A DNA stretch of 64,000 bases from Brachionus plicatilis (GCA_010279815.1 QEOQ01000253.1:1497389-1561388); one strand, 5' to 3'; shown: positions 32,386 through 45,390, numbered from the stretch's first letter. Notes: generated from the letters alone by a model not told the origin. Numbers and translations: made by a program.

Positions 32386-32940
32386 CTCTCATGATTGCAT
32401 AGCATCTGTATTAGACTTTAATTTTTTTTAAAAAAATTCAAAAAGTAGTGATAGCAGATGGAGCCGTTATATTTTGATATTTATTTTTGATTTTTTAAAT
32501 AAAAATTTAATTATTTAAACTTATTTTTTATAAAATAAAATAAATCATAATTAAAAAATTTTAAACCCCAGCCCAACGTTTATGTCAAGATATTTATTAT
32601 TTTTTATAATCATGTTCATGACCAAATTCAAAATTTGATCTTAGTGATATTCAGTAAAAACTCCAAGATATTTAAAAATTTTAGATAAATAAAAATTATT
32701 TTTTTGGATAATCAAATTGGATAGTTAATCACGCGATTTGGGGGCTTTTTATGAATAAAATCAAGAAATAAATGCAAAATCAAGGGTTTTCTTTATTTGA
32801 AGGATTTTAAGAGACCGCTTGGAATAGATTCTTTTTAAATGGATTGAAGTGCTACATTTTGATATTTTTGGCCTTTAAAGTTTGAGAAATTCTTTCTTTA
32901 AAAAACAAACTTGATTGCAATAAAATTAATGAACAATAAG
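32386..32940. other. AT-rich intergenic DNA
   Basis: No feature recognised. Confidence 0.4.
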
Positions 32941-33660
32941 TGAACATTTTTGAATGAAAATAAAAATTGGGAACTCACATATTCCTCTTGACCCAAATCC
33001 AACATTCCTTGGTATTAAACTAGATACCAAAATCAACTACAAAGATCATTTGAAAATTATCAATTCAAAACAAATTTCCAAAATAAACCTAATCAGGAAA
33101 ATTAAAAGTTTTAAATGGAGATCATCTTTTAAAATCAACAGAATTTTATACATGTCGCTCAAACGATCATTATTCGACTACTGTTTTATAATTCTTCAGT
33201 CAGGCACTCAGAACATAAGAGCCGAAATGCAAAAAATGCAAAATCGAGTCTTGCGAATCATAAAGTATTTTCCACTAAAGACAAGTATCAAAACAATCCA
33301 CAAAGAGCTAAGAATCGACTTGATTGATGACAGAGCAAACAAGCTTTTTTCTAAATTTATCACCACAAGGCAAAGCCATGAAATAATAGCTCAGGAGATC
33401 CAGGACTTTCTGCTTCAAAACTCCTCCAGAAACAATTTAAAGTACAAAACACCCTTTGATTCAATCATTAACATGCCAAACTCTTAGCAAAAATTTAATT
33501 TAACAATTTATGTAAAATCTAGATATTAATTATACACATATAATTAATACATATCTAAATCATTTTGCAACCATGTGGGCTGAAAAGAAGGCTCTGCCAT
33601 TCGGAACTGCCCTGGAAAAAACTTTTCCTAAATTATTTTTTTAATAGAAATAATAAAATA
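32941..33660 (+). mobile_element. 5'-truncated family B non-LTR retrotransposon
   Basis: An open frame (32954-33487) encodes the C-terminal 177 residues of a Jockey-type RT polyprotein: PTFLGIKLDTKINYKDHLK, SLKRSLFDYCFIIL, QNRVLRIIKYFP. The 3' UTR carries GGGCTGAAAAGAAGGCTC and TTCGGAACTGCC, then TAAATTATT...AATAATAAAATAATTG. The same UTR follows the RT at 19181-20320, so both belong to one family; here the coding frame is intact to the stop. Confidence 0.85.
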
Positions 33661-33731
33661 ATTGAACATTTTTACGTAATTTTAAATAATCTTTCGATTT
33701 TTCAATGGTAAAAAAGGGGTGCTTTTATTTA

Positions 33732-34846
33732 AGGTGCAGAATGGGCTAAATTACGTAATTTTAGGTAATTTCACATTATTATTAGTAGATTACATAATCT
33801 TACGTGAATATTAGTCGGTAAGGATATGTAATTTTACGAAAATTAACGTGAGCTTACATTAAAATTCTTAACTTTCAGTAAAATCGTTTATAAATGTTTA
33901 CGGTCAAAATTGAGGATTTTGACAAGAAAAATATAAAATAGGATTCATTTCCGAAATATTTAATTAAATTTTATTATGAAAAATTAAAAAAATTTCAACA
34001 TTCCTTACCTTTCTTAGTAAATTTTGTAATGAAAATATTAATCATTGAAATATTTTCAAATAAAAAAAGTCTAAAATTCAAACAGTCTTAAAAAGGCATA
34101 AAATAAAAAAAATTTAAGCTAGAAATTTTGTTAATTACTGAATTCTTGTAATTAATAAATATTTAAAAATATTATGAGTTTATTTACATACCAATCCCTC
34201 TGTGATTAAGAAAAGATCAGTTAATTATTTGACCAACCACCACCATTTTTTACTTCAATATCTATTACCTTTAAATAAATGTTGATGAATAATATGAAAT
34301 TAGTAGTAAATAAAGATGTAAACTATAAAATGTGTTCATCCAACATATCATTAAATTTATCATTTTTTTTAGTTTTTTCGCAAAGAGATTTCACATGATG
34401 TATAGATCGAAAATAATAAAAGGCAAAAAAAAACAAGTTTATTCAAAATCGAGTATTTAAAATTATTTTATGTTATATAAATTAAAGATAATGGATATTG
34501 TAGTAAAAAATAGTAGTGGTTGGTCAAATAATTTAAAACCGATCTTTTCTTATTAATTATTCGATGATTTATTTTTTCATTACAAAATTTTAAACAAGTT
34601 TTACCAAAAATTGTGTAATTTTACGTAAAATTAAGTAAAAAAGGTAAAGCATGTTAAATTTTTTTTTAAATTTTCATTATAAAATTTAATTAAATAATTT
34701 GGAAATGAAGTCAATTTTATATTTTTCTTGAAAAAATCGTTATTTTTCGTAAAATTACATATACTTACTGACTAATATTCACGTAAGATTATGAAAGCTT
34801 GCCAAAATTAATGTAAAAATTATGGAATTTAGCCCATTCTGCACCT
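33732..34846. mobile_element. 1.1-kb foldback element, near-complete palindrome
   Basis: Ends AGGTGCAGAATGGGCTAAAT and its complement (34827-34846). Complementarity continues inward through the whole element: CTTACGTGAATATTAGTC (33801-33818 against about 34780), ATATTTAATTAAATTTTATT (33956) against its complement near 34690, and TTATTTGACCAACCACCACC (34226) against GTGGTTGGTCAAATAA near 34520. The unpaired centre is only about 200 bp. No ORF. It can only be non-autonomous; the mobilising enzyme is unknown and no clean target duplication is visible. Confidence 0.85.
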
Positions 34847-34900
34847 CTTAAAAAAAATAAAGAATTTTTTTGTGATGATTGTGATGACTTAAACTTCATT

Positions 34901-34943
34901 TTTCCTCTCTTATTAAATCTTCTGGTTTTAATAAAAGAGGAAA
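34901..34943. repeat. 43-bp hairpin
   Basis: TTTCCTCTCTTATTAAA and TTTAATAAAAGAGGAAA pair with one mismatch around a 9-nt loop. Confidence 0.6.
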
Positions 34944-37900
34944 TCTAACAAACTTGTTTGTTTTGTCAAAAGAATAATTTAATAATCGTTCAATAAATTT
35001 ATTTAAAAATTAAAAAAAGTATTCCTTATTGGGTTGAATGGGTAAGAGGGGTTAAACTCTTTATTAATAGGATTAAATTTCACGGTATTTACATACAATT
35101 TTAGGTGTAATCAGGTTAACCGCTTTAACCCCTTTGGACCTCACACAATCAACCACAGAGGTAAAGGGGTTACTAAAAAAATTCGTGGTATCCGGTTAGA
35201 TTTGGTTACCATAATTATTTTTTTATTTTAAATTTAAAATATAATAATGGGGATTTCCTCAAGACAGCTTCGAATGACTTAGGTCTTCTTCTCAGTCCTC
35301 TTAATTGAAATTGCAAAATTTATTAATTTTTTTATCAGATAGAAAAATTAAAAAATCAAAATCGATTTTTAAGAGTATTTTTTATTTTAAATATAATTTA
35401 GGAGAGCAACCTCTTATTCCAGTCTGCTTGCTTAGAATTATTGATCACAAAAATTTAAAATTTAAATGTACACAAGAATAAAATGAATTGAAATAAAAAC
35501 TGTTTAAAATCTAGTGGTTTTTTAGTTAATTCTTTAATAAAAAAGTTTAGAATGTTTTGTTTGAAGCAATATTTTGTGAATAGCATATTCATTCTTTGGT
35601 CTTTAATGGTAAAAATTTTGTAATTTTTTACAATTTTAAGAGTAATTTGATAAAATTATTGCCATGTATAAGTTTTGAAAAAAATTGAATTCAAGAAATA
35701 CAAATTGTAGATTCTTGCTAAAATGGATAGAACTAAATATAAAAAGTTAAAAAAAAATATTTAATCTATTATTTATTTTTAATCATCAAAACATTTCATT
35801 GATTTTTTTCTTTAAATAAGTTTAACTTTATCCAATGGGTTTATGATGTGGAAAAGATAGGAATTAAGATACTAAATTTAAACAAAAATTATTTAAAAAA
35901 TAAAAGTTTAAAAAAAAATTGCTTTCAGTATTTTAAAAAGGAGTTTAGAGCCTTCCTTAACATCCTTTGTATATTTTATTTTTCTTTTAATTTTCAAATT
36001 ATCTAAATATTTATTAGATTTTATCTTTTAAATCATTTTTTTATCAAATTTTTAAATTTAAAATTCTGAAGTGGCTCTATCTCAACACAAATAATAATGT
36101 TTCCATAACTTTATTTTTCAATATATCTCTTTTTAATTTTCTTTTAACTTATAACTTTATTTAGATTTTTTTAATGAGATTTAGATTAGCGCATAAAAAA
36201 ATCAAAAGCTTAAATATGTAAAAAGCTTCTCTTAATAAAGAAAATATTAACTAAAATCAAAAACATATAAAATTAAAATAAAGATGTTCTCAGATAAGAA
36301 ATTTGACTAAAAATTAACCTCCATCTTAATGGTTGATGAGATATAAAACTCAATAAAAATTTTTATATATCACATAGGGTCTGATGCACATGAGGTAATA
36401 CAGTAGCTTATTTTAAAATTTGAATTTTTTTTTATCTGGGGTATTTTTTTAATTAACAAGATTAACATTAATTGGAAAGATCGATCACTGAAAATTATTG
36501 TACAAAAATTTAAAGCTTAATTGATAAAAAAAAAAAAATTTTAAATTTATCTCCTCTAAGTATTGCTACATTTTCTTTCATTTTAAAATTTTCAGCATTC
36601 AGAAGTTTTATTTTTTTTTATTTAAAGATTTAATTTTTAAATGCTGTAAGTATTTAAAATTTTTTTAATTGTTTGGCAAGCATTTAATAGTTAAAAAGCT
36701 ATTATGATCATATGTCTAACCATTCCTCATTTTTTTACATGAAAAAAAAATATGAAAGTAAGCTATTCACTTGGAATAAATATCTTTGATGATTAAAACA
36801 AATGAATCTAAAGACATAGGATACTTAATAAGAATTTTGTAAATTCCTTGGTTTAAAGTAAAACTCATTTTATTTCGTTTACAATAAAATGGGTTCTCTT
36901 GTAATTATTTAATCTGTGTGCATTTGCTCGTTGAGATGGATTTTGATTTTTTTAGGACTGTCCCCTGGGCACAAAAACTTCCAGACGTCTAATTTAATTA
37001 ACAAGCTGTTAAAGTCTTCAAAGGACATACCTAAATAAGTTCCTATGATAAAAGACAGTCGTCTAATCAATTAGTCAAATCTAATAGACAATAATCGCCT
37101 ATTTAGCAAAAAATAATTAATTATGGATTTAACATAAACCAGAGGCTCATTTAGGATACTAAGCTAAAACTGATATATAGAACAATATCTGTTTTATGTG
37201 AAAGAGAAATAGATCAGTACCTGGTAAAAAGTATTATCTAAAACTCAATCAATTAAAGGTGTTGGATATTGGAGAATCGATTTCAAGATTAACATCGGAT
37301 TAAGATAAATTGATTGATAATTGAACAAAACTAATTTTGTGCTTTAAAATCAATATTTGAGTAGACCAATAAGTAATTTAATCGGTTAGCTTAATTGCTC
37401 GCGAGCAAAACTGCCTCGCGGACAAATCAATTTACTTTACATTAAGATTTATCTTGTCTTTTCTCTCAGAAAAAATTAAATAAAGTAATTTTGTTTGATT
37501 GATTAAGAGCATGCCAAAACTGAACATTTTATTTCATGCAAAACTAAACAATTTCACCTATAAATTAAAACTAATATGTTCCCTGTGGAATTAATGGAGC
37601 AATTATCTTGGGCTTTTTGTTTGTAATGAAAAACATGACTTTAATCAATCAAATTTTTTTATTGGTTGAAAATGTCATCAATTCAATTTAGTTTTTTAAC
37701 TAATTAATAGTTTTTATAGAAACTCTTAAATTAGATAAACCGATAGCAGGTTCAAATTATCCTTGCCAATTAAGGAAATATTTCAAAAGCTTTTAATTGA
37801 AAATTTTATATAGAAAATTTTTTTAAATACATGTTAAAAATTGACCATATTTCACAGAATAATTACTGAAAAATGAGCACGTATTTTTGGTCAACCTAAT

Positions 37901-40090
37901 AAAACCTTTATCAAAATCCCGAAAATAATAAATAACACTTCAATTATTTCCTTTGATCACATAAAATTTATATTTAACTTTATTTGACTGAAGAAAGCAT
38001 TAAACTATACAAATACTCACATAATCTTTTTAAAAAACTTTTTTGACTTGAATTAATTTTTTCTTTATTAAATAAAAAAAATATATAATTAAGAAAAAAC
38101 TAAATTCTACTACCTAAATTAAACTACCTTTATTCAAATCAAGTTTTCGTAGTAAACCACCAATAATTATCTTTTTCCAAAAAAAAATTTTATATTCTTT
38201 TTGCAAAAATTTGTACAAATGTAATTTCAAAATTGTTTAATTTTCTATTTTGATTAAAAGTTTTTTTAAACTCTCCTTCTGGATAAAGGTTTCACCAGTA
38301 AAAAAGCTTGAAATGCAAAAACATAATCTTGAAATGTGAAATAACATAAAAATAATTGAAAAAATAAGATTTTGAATATATTTTTGATGTGAATTTTTTT
38401 AAAAAATAATTATGAAGCACTTCTTTTTGAAATGAATCTTCTTGAACTATTTTTTACTCATTTATTGTAATAAATAGAATACTTTCCAAGTGATGTTTAC
38501 CAATTCATTGGTCAACAGTTTTTTTAATAAAATAAAAAATAAACATCAATAAATTTGATTAGTTTTCACTATTTCTATTTGCTGATTTTATCTTTTTAAA
38601 ATCAATCTTTTGATAATTTTAATACATTTTTAAAATAGCTTTGGAAATTCAAGATAAAACAATTTGTAATATTTTTTTATTGGATCCCTATTCTAATAAT
38701 TAAGTTCTTTGATTTAAGCTAAACTATCTTGGGTATTCCTTAAAATTATTAAAATAAACAATGTTTGATTATTGATTTCAAACCAAAATGCATTAATAGC
38801 TGAATATAAATAAAAATAAAACATTTATACATTAAACGTAATTGTCTTACGAAAAAAAAAGATTTCTAATTTTTATTATTGTTGATTTTAATAGACCACA
38901 AACTTGATAAAAAAATTAGGAAAAAAAAGAAATGAAAATTTTTGTGTTTAAATTGTTTCTAAAATATTTGATTATTTTTTTTCTAATTTTTAAAGCAATT
39001 TTTATTTATTTTTATTTTATTATGTAAATCTTTTGATTAAATTGTTTTCGATGAAAAAAAAATGTCTAGATTTATTATAAAAATAATTCTTTTATATTTT
39101 AATATTTATTTTTTTTTTGTTTTTCAACGCCGAATCTGGCGAAAATTTCGAAATAAATAAATTTATTTTGTGCTCAATTGAAAATGTCGGCTAAAATTTT
39201 AATTAACGTGGAACAAGTGGACAATTTGACTGTTTCTATTTAAATTAAATTTTAATTAATTCAAAAAATTCCTTATTTAAACTGAATTTTCAATTTTTTA
39301 TAAGTTTAATTTTTTGGTCAAATTACCTTTTATAATGGTTTTAAATTTATAAAAAAAATTACTTATTATTTAATCATTTATTTTTTTTGATATGATATTA
39401 CATGCAATTTTTTATTTATTTTTTTAATTTTAAATTTATTAGATAAGAATATATTTATCTTAAAAATCACTAGTCAATTAATCCTTTGAACAATTTTTTT
39501 TAAAAATGAAGCAAAATAAAATCATTAAAATAATTGAAATTCTTGATGTAAATCGCCAATAATTGAAATATTAGCAAGTTAAAGTTTATTTAATTATTAT
39601 TTCCTAGTTAATGCATCTCATGGGCGACATAAAAATAAATAAAGTAAAAAATGTTAAGAAATTAAATTACTGTAAATTACACAAAATTAATTTAGTTAAA
39701 TTTTTTTTTTTATTTATTTCATTCAAATTATTTTTTAAGCAGAATCATTTAACATATTCAAAAATTAAAAATGATATTTTCTTATTTTTTCATTACCTAA
39801 TTTTTATTTTAATGACATATTGTTTGAACCATGTCGAAAGCTGTGAATGGATCAAAAATAAAAGGTTAAAACCAAAAATTAAGGTAAAAATATTTATTAA
39901 ACATTCGTTAATACAAATTTTGAGTTGCATTTTAAAACTAATTAACTAGATACAACATATTAATCTTAAAAAAAGAATCCTATCCACTTGTAGCGTTCTT
40001 TTTTTAAATCTGTTCATTATACACAAAAGAAAGCAAAGCTTTAAATTTGTCTTCTTTCCAAACGATAAAATAAATAAAAATATATAAATT
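34944..40090. other. Gene-poor AT-rich region
   Basis: Five kilobases without a supported gene or RNA. Small items only: AGGGGTTAAA words in both orientations at 35047-35170, a 14-bp perfect palindrome TTGCTCGCGAGCAA at 37395-37408, and a less AT-rich patch (GGACTGTCCCCTGGGCAC) near 36955. The open frame at 39611-39949 is Lys/Phe/Leu/Ile-only AT-rich text and was not accepted. Confidence 0.5.
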
Positions 40091-40096
40091 TTTATT
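40091..40096 (-). terminator. Poly(A) signal AATAAA of hand
   Basis: AATAAA on the minus strand, 35 nt after the stop at 40131. Confidence 0.55.
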
Positions 40097-40130
40097 AAAA
40101 TACAGAAAAAAAAGGAACAAAAATAAATTT

Positions 40131-41108
40131 TTATACATCATTTTCAGATTTAAAGTTGCCATAGAACGGATTATTTTTGTTGACGTAGGCGTAGTTGGCG
40201 AACATGTGACTGGCATACGAGTTCATACTGGTGCAATCAGTGGTCATTTTTTTATTCGAAGTTGAGTCATTGATTTTTTTCTTCATCTCACTGGACCAAA
40301 CATCGGCCGGCCACCCGGTCCTGCCCTTCGACTTTCGTTCGACTTCCAGTTTTATTTCCTTGCTGCGACACTCGCGCCTCAACTTGCCCAGATCGGGCTT
40401 AAATGGGCCCAGACTGCTCGGGTCATTTTCCTGCAGCAGCTTCATCAAATGCTCTATGTAGCCGATGGCCAGTTTGAGAGTTTTTATTTTGGACAATTTG
40501 GTGTCAAATGGAATCTCTGGTATTCTCTTTCTCAAGTCTTCGAACGCGTTGTTTATGGACTGAGTGCGTCTGCGTTCTTTTTTGTTGGCAGTGACTCTTT
40601 TTTTTGGCTCATGAACGCCGTCATTGTGGCTCTCATTCAGCTCGTCAAACTCCTCATCGTCCACTTCTTCCATTTCCAATTTTTCCAGCTTTTGCTTTTT
40701 ATGTACACTTATTCTGGACTGTCTGGACTTTTTGGTCGAGTCACTGTTGGGCGACGAGACCGAAGAGGACACGGGCGAAGGGTCCGCGTCCTCGTCAGTC
40801 ACCCGTTTTTTGATTCTGAAGTCCATGTGATGGTCGAATGGAAGTTGACAAGAGTTGTTCGACGAAAGAGATGACGAGGATGCTGACAGAGAATATAGCT
40901 GATTTGGCAAGAGGAGACTGCTGGGGTTGGGGTAGTACAAGCTGTCCGCCGGGTTGTAGTAGCCCGGGTAGTACTGCTGGTAGTAAGAGTGGCCAGAGTT
41001 GAACGTGTCTGCTTGGTAAATGCTTTGGGTCTGGGCAGTCTCTTGGTTTGGTGTCTGGTATTGGTACTGGCTTGAGCCAAGCAGCGAATTTGAAGGCGTC
41101 AGTATCAT
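40131..41108 (-). CDS. hand: HAND-family bHLH transcription factor, 325 aa
   Basis: Single exon, ATG 41106-41108, stop 40131-40133. The bHLH (residues 172-226) has the Twist/HAND basic region TANKKERRRTQSINNAFEDL and second helix TKLSKIKTLKLAIGYIEHL, nearly as in vertebrate HAND1/2. The diagnostic HAND-only motif KGRTGWPADVWSSEMKK follows at 261-277. The N-terminus is Tyr/Gln/Ser-rich (about 1-90), as in HAND activators, followed by an acidic stretch (146-158) and a Lys-rich patch. Unlike vertebrate HAND, which ends shortly after the GRTGWP motif, it has about 48 further residues. Nuclear; binds E-boxes as a heterodimer with E-proteins; in animals it acts in heart/visceral mesoderm and neural cells. 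The coding GC content is far above the flanks. Very confident. Confidence 0.96.
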   Translation of the reverse strand: MILTPSNSLLGSSQYQYQTPNQETAQTQSIYQADTFNSGHSYYQQYYPGYYNPADSLYYPNPSSLLLPNQLYSLSASSSSLSSNNSCQLPFDHHMDFRIKKRVTDEDADPSPVSSSVSSPNSDSTKKSRQSRISVHKKQKLEKLEMEEVDDEEFDELNESHNDGVHEPKKRVTANKKERRRTQSINNAFEDLRKRIPEIPFDTKLSKIKTLKLAIGYIEHLMKLLQENDPSSLGPFKPDLGKLRRECRSKEIKLEVERKSKGRTGWPADVWSSEMKKKINDSTSNKKMTTDCTSMNSYASHMFANYAYVNKNNPFYGNFKSENDV

Positions 41109-43595
41109 TTTGCCAACTGGATGTGTCTGTAAATGCTTGAGCGTATTTTTCTTAATAAATATTAGAGAAAAAAAAGTGTGTTAAAATGAAATTTCTTTAT
41201 ATGAGTATTTTTATAATTTTGCTCGCTGGCTTACAATTGGCTGCGCTAATGAGCTCGAGCTAATTGGCAAATTAAATAATTGCAAAGAAGATAAAATTTT
41301 TTCAATTGGCTCGAGCAAATTCAAGTAAATATAGAACAAAAATTTGATTGGGATTTTGTTATTAACTTAATTGAAAATAATAAAACTCATATTAAATTTC
41401 AAATAGAAATTAAATTGAATTTCTGGCATTTTGTTCGCCCCACAAAAACAAAACAGATCACACAAATTTCATTATCTATTTTGAGCAAAATTAGAAAAAA
41501 AGTGAAAACAGACTTGGCTGGTCCATTTTATATGAACTAGTAATGTCAAGCGGAACCGTCTTCGACTTTGGTTGAACAGGAAATGGACTATTTTGACTAT
41601 GAGACACTATTAAGCCAGCATGAGATTCTTGGTTGAAAGAGATAGAAAGCAAGATATAAATTGGCGGAACTTGTTCCTCTTTTCATCTGTGCATATTAAT
41701 AATTGTTTATTAAAAATCGGCAGCTATTTGTTTCATCCAATTTCCTGTTTTAATTAAGCAATTTTTCAACGAACTCAATTTTTTTTAAATTAAATTACCT
41801 AGTTACTGATCAAGTTGAGATTAATTTTTGATTTTTAATTTATTCTAAAATTTTAATAAATGTTTTTTGTTGTTAAATGTCATTTTTTCTAAATTTCAAA
41901 ATTAATTTAATTTTTCAATTCAAATGAATTAATTGTAAAAATGTTAAGTGCAAGGGGCATATCGAGTTGAAGCCAGGTAAAAAATAAAGCCAATGTTGCT
42001 GGGTGTCCCTAAATTCATTTTTTTTTATCTAAAATAATTTTTAAAAATATACACTATTAATAGAACTACATTATATTATTTATTAAATTAAAACATATGC
42101 AAATTTCGTATAAAAAAATTTATTTAAACTTTTTCATTTGATAAAAATAATTAAATAATTACAAAATCCACTAAGTTGATTATTTTTTATTACAGTTTGC
42201 ATCAATTTGCGAGAGTTGGACATTTCCTACCGTATATTCTCAAAACATCGACTTGAACATTTAAGTTGAAAAAAAAAGACCTTTTTTAAGAAAAAAAATT
42301 TCTAATTTTTGACAATTTGAAAATTATATTTTTTTTCTGAAAGAGGTATCCTAAACCATCAAGCAGCTTGCCAGTAATTGACTTTTAAAAATTAAAAATT
42401 TAAAAATCATTATATGAAATTCTAAATTGGTTATGTCTTTAAAACACTTTTTTTTGTAAAAATATCAGATTTCATTCAAACATTAAACAGCACCTCAAAA
42501 AATTTATCAAGAATCAATAAAACTTTAACTAAAACTAAATTTTTTCTATTATTCAATCCTATTGCAATTATTAATAAAATTTGGTTGTAATAACCTAAAC
42601 AAAAAAGTTAATTATTTTTATTTAGAGTATCTATTTTTAATTAGATTGAGTTTATTGAATTTATATATTTAGATTTAGATTTTTTTTTGTTTCTGATTAT
42701 CATCATCATTGTTAATTGTTCAATTTTTTTTGTTTAAATTGATGAGACTATTTAGAGCTAAGCATACCAGAAGGAAATTAAGTGCATTAAAAATAAATTC
42801 TAAAGGCATTGTTTGAGAAAATAATTTCCAACTTTGGAAATATATATCTTTATTCATTTAAATTATTTATCTTACTGTAAGAATTTGGAGATATCATCTA
42901 GATCGATTTAGATATCAAATTGATTTAATTTACCTTAAATTGGTTTTAAGTAGAAGAAATTGAAAATGATTATCTTGTTCAAAAGTCTTAAAACCTTTAG
43001 GCTTGTCTAAAGCTTTCTATATATTTAAAAAAATAATTAAAAAAACATTTTTTACCATCGTTTTTAAAATTTCAAAAAGTTTACTCTAGAAAATAGTGAA
43101 AACTGGTCGTCATTCAATGTAATTTCTAATTTTTTACTCAATCACTTTAGATGTTTATACTTATTTTCTTAACAAAAATTTTTCTTTTATTTTATATGGA
43201 TTTATTTATAACATATAATGAAAAAATGAATCAATGAATCAATGAAATTATGATCGAAACGAAATGATCATGGTCAAAAATTTTTATATAAAAATATAGT
43301 TTGGTATTTACTAAGGCAGGTTGAAATGGAGCTTTCTTTTAGTCAATCTAATTATTTTTTTTTTCTTTCTTTAAAAAATAAAATTGGAAAATGTTTTGTA
43401 ATTTAAGTTTTACATTTTTTAAGGCAGATTTTTTTAAGTTATAAATTATTTTACAAATTATTTCTAGATCTTTAGATTTAGTTTTGTTTTTTGTTGAAGA
43501 TTTTTTTAAAATTAAGCTTCAAGAATTCTTAAATTCAGAAAAAACCTCTTAATGAGGCAAAAAGCTAACAAATTTATCACGCTTTTCTAAAATCA
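41109..43595. other. Upstream region of hand and AT-rich spacer
   Basis: The part nearest hand (41200-41760) is of mixed composition: repeated CAATTGGCT words with CAATTG E-boxes (41236, 41307), GAGCTCGAGC, and a possible TATA (CCAATTTATATC on the minus strand, near 41660). This could be promoter or 5' UTR. From 41800 to 43595 the sequence is plain AT-rich without features I can support. Confidence 0.35.
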
Positions 43596-44640
43596 AAAAA
43601 TAAGGCTTATTTGCTGATTTTAGAAAAACATTCGATTTAATTGATTTAAATGTTCTATTCTAAAAGTCATTTCATTATGAGTAAGATACCGATTCTTTGG
43701 GTCTTCTGTCTAAATATTTTTGTAATAGACTCTGGTCTTAATAATTCTGGTCTTGGAAACGATAAATCAAAGCCAATATCTCTAAAATAAGGAGTACCGC
43801 AAGTATCAGTCTTAGTTCCACCTGTGTTTGTGAATAAATTGCCATTTATGTTAAAGAATCTTGGTATAAAAATGTTTGCTGATACGATAATAAGTCATTC
43901 AGATAAGGATTTAAACACAGTTCTTAAAAACTTAAATAAAAACATTGAAATCTTTAGTAATAGATGTTTTTAGTAATAAGTCAAAAACCTTTTTTATGAT
44001 CTTTCCCCATCATCATAAGATCAATATCCCTGATAAAATACATTTTTTTTGAAATGATGTACATATTTTTACTGATATAGTTCTTTTGGGTTTTAAAATA
44101 GATCATGATCAAAATTTTTCAAAACTCACTTTAAGTATTTCTTTAATTGTAAACAAAAAATTGTCCAGTATAAAAATACTCTTCTATCAATCATCATTGG
44201 TAAAATACAGTTTTTCAAAACTTTTATTTTGCCATATTTCAATTATCGCTCGTCTCTTATGTGTTATTTTTCAAAATATACAATAATCAAACTGGCTAAA
44301 AGCTATTATTTTTCAATATTTTATCTGTTTAGATTCAAATTTGATGCTCAAAACTTAAATGATGTAAACATTTTTTTTTAGAAAACTAGAATTTATATGC
44401 TTTTCAGCTAACAATTTAAAAGAATTTGCTATAAAATATTGTTTAATCATAATTCACCAAAATATCTTAAAGTTCAATTGATGAAAAACTACTCAAGAAA
44501 GTTATGACTTATGGAATAGTGAGAATCTAATCGAACCAATACCAAAAACAATCAAAGGAGCAAAAACATTTGGAAATTTTTATTCGAGATTAATTAATAG
44601 CTTTGTTATCAAGAGATAAATGCTGAATTTTCTACATTTA
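43596..44640 (+). pseudogene. Heavily decayed non-LTR reverse transcriptase
   Basis: Order of RT motifs survives across several frames: AYFADFRKTFDLIDLNVL (43600), GVPQVSVLVPPVFVN (43793-43837), LGIKMFADTII (43865-43893, catalytic DD lost), DIVLLGFKIDHDQNFSKLTL (44070-44130) and, at the end, YDLWNSENLIEPIPKTIKGA (44505-44565). Many stops, so an old copy. Family not determinable; it is much more AT-rich than family A, consistent with age. Confidence 0.75.
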
Positions 44641-45125
44641 AGCCTTCAATTTTTAATAATATCAACTTAATTCTTGAAGATTTTGTAAAAAATTTTGAGC
44701 ATTAAAGTGTGAAATTTTTTCAACAAAATTTTTTGTAATTTTATATATAATTCCAATTGGTTTAATTTTTTGAGTTTTAATTACAAAATGTATGCGTTCC
44801 AAATATTTTTTTCAGTTTCAAATAAAAAATAATTTTAAGTTAATATTGCAAGCATTTTCATATTTGAAATTAAACTCTTTAGTGAAATTGAATGAGTTTA
44901 ATTTTTATTTAGAAATTTGAAAAAAATATTGAAAATTCTTTATTTAACTTTTAAATAATTTACTTATTTATCTGTACCTCTAATAACCTTCAGAATAAAA
45001 ATATATAAAACAAAAAATTTAAAATAAAGCTAAATAAGATAAAATAATATAAAAAATAATTAAAAAGAAAAAAATGATAAAAAATTTATTTAGTTTTTTC
45101 TTAATATTCAATCGTTGAAAAACTT
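44641..45125. other. AT-rich spacer
   Basis: No feature recognised. Confidence 0.4.
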
Positions 45126-45390
45126 GGTCTAGTCGGATACATGAACCATAGTTTACCTTTTATGCAAACAATTCTTATTCTTGGGTTCTGTGAACTATAA
45201 GTTCACCTATTTTTTTTGTTCACTTAAAGGTGAGCCAAAATAGAATTAAGTGATCAAATGTCAAATTAGGTGAAAAACTTTAATATTAGGTGAACAATTT
45301 TTAGTTTAGGTTAACTAATGGTTCATATAACCTGAGAACAAAAATTGTTCCAGTAATAGATGAACCATAGTTCACCTAACCGACTAGACC
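45126..45390. mobile_element. 265-bp MITE with TTAGGTGAAC sub-repeats
   Basis: Ends GGTCTAGTCGGATAC and TAACCGACTAGACC are inverted; just inside, ATGAACCATAGTTTACC pairs with AGGTGAACTATGGTTCAT. AAAAACTT flanks the left end directly and occurs two bases off the right end, a possible 8-bp target duplication. The interior contains at least five copies of AGGTGAAC or GTTCACCT. Confidence 0.7.

Noticed and set aside
36890..37100. Less AT-rich patch as a possible RNA gene
   Set aside because: No tRNA arms, box motifs or hairpin could be fitted.
37395..37408. 14-bp palindrome TTGCTCGCGAGCAA as a regulatory site
   Set aside because: Isolated, with no gene nearby; one such palindrome can occur by chance.
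39611..39949. 112-aa plus-strand open frame
   Set aside because: Composed almost only of Lys, Phe, Leu, Ile and Asn as expected from AT-rich noise; no splice context or homology.
40231..41080. Several open frames opposite to or in other frames of hand
   Set aside because: They exist because the hand coding strand is GC-rich and stop-poor; no independent motif.
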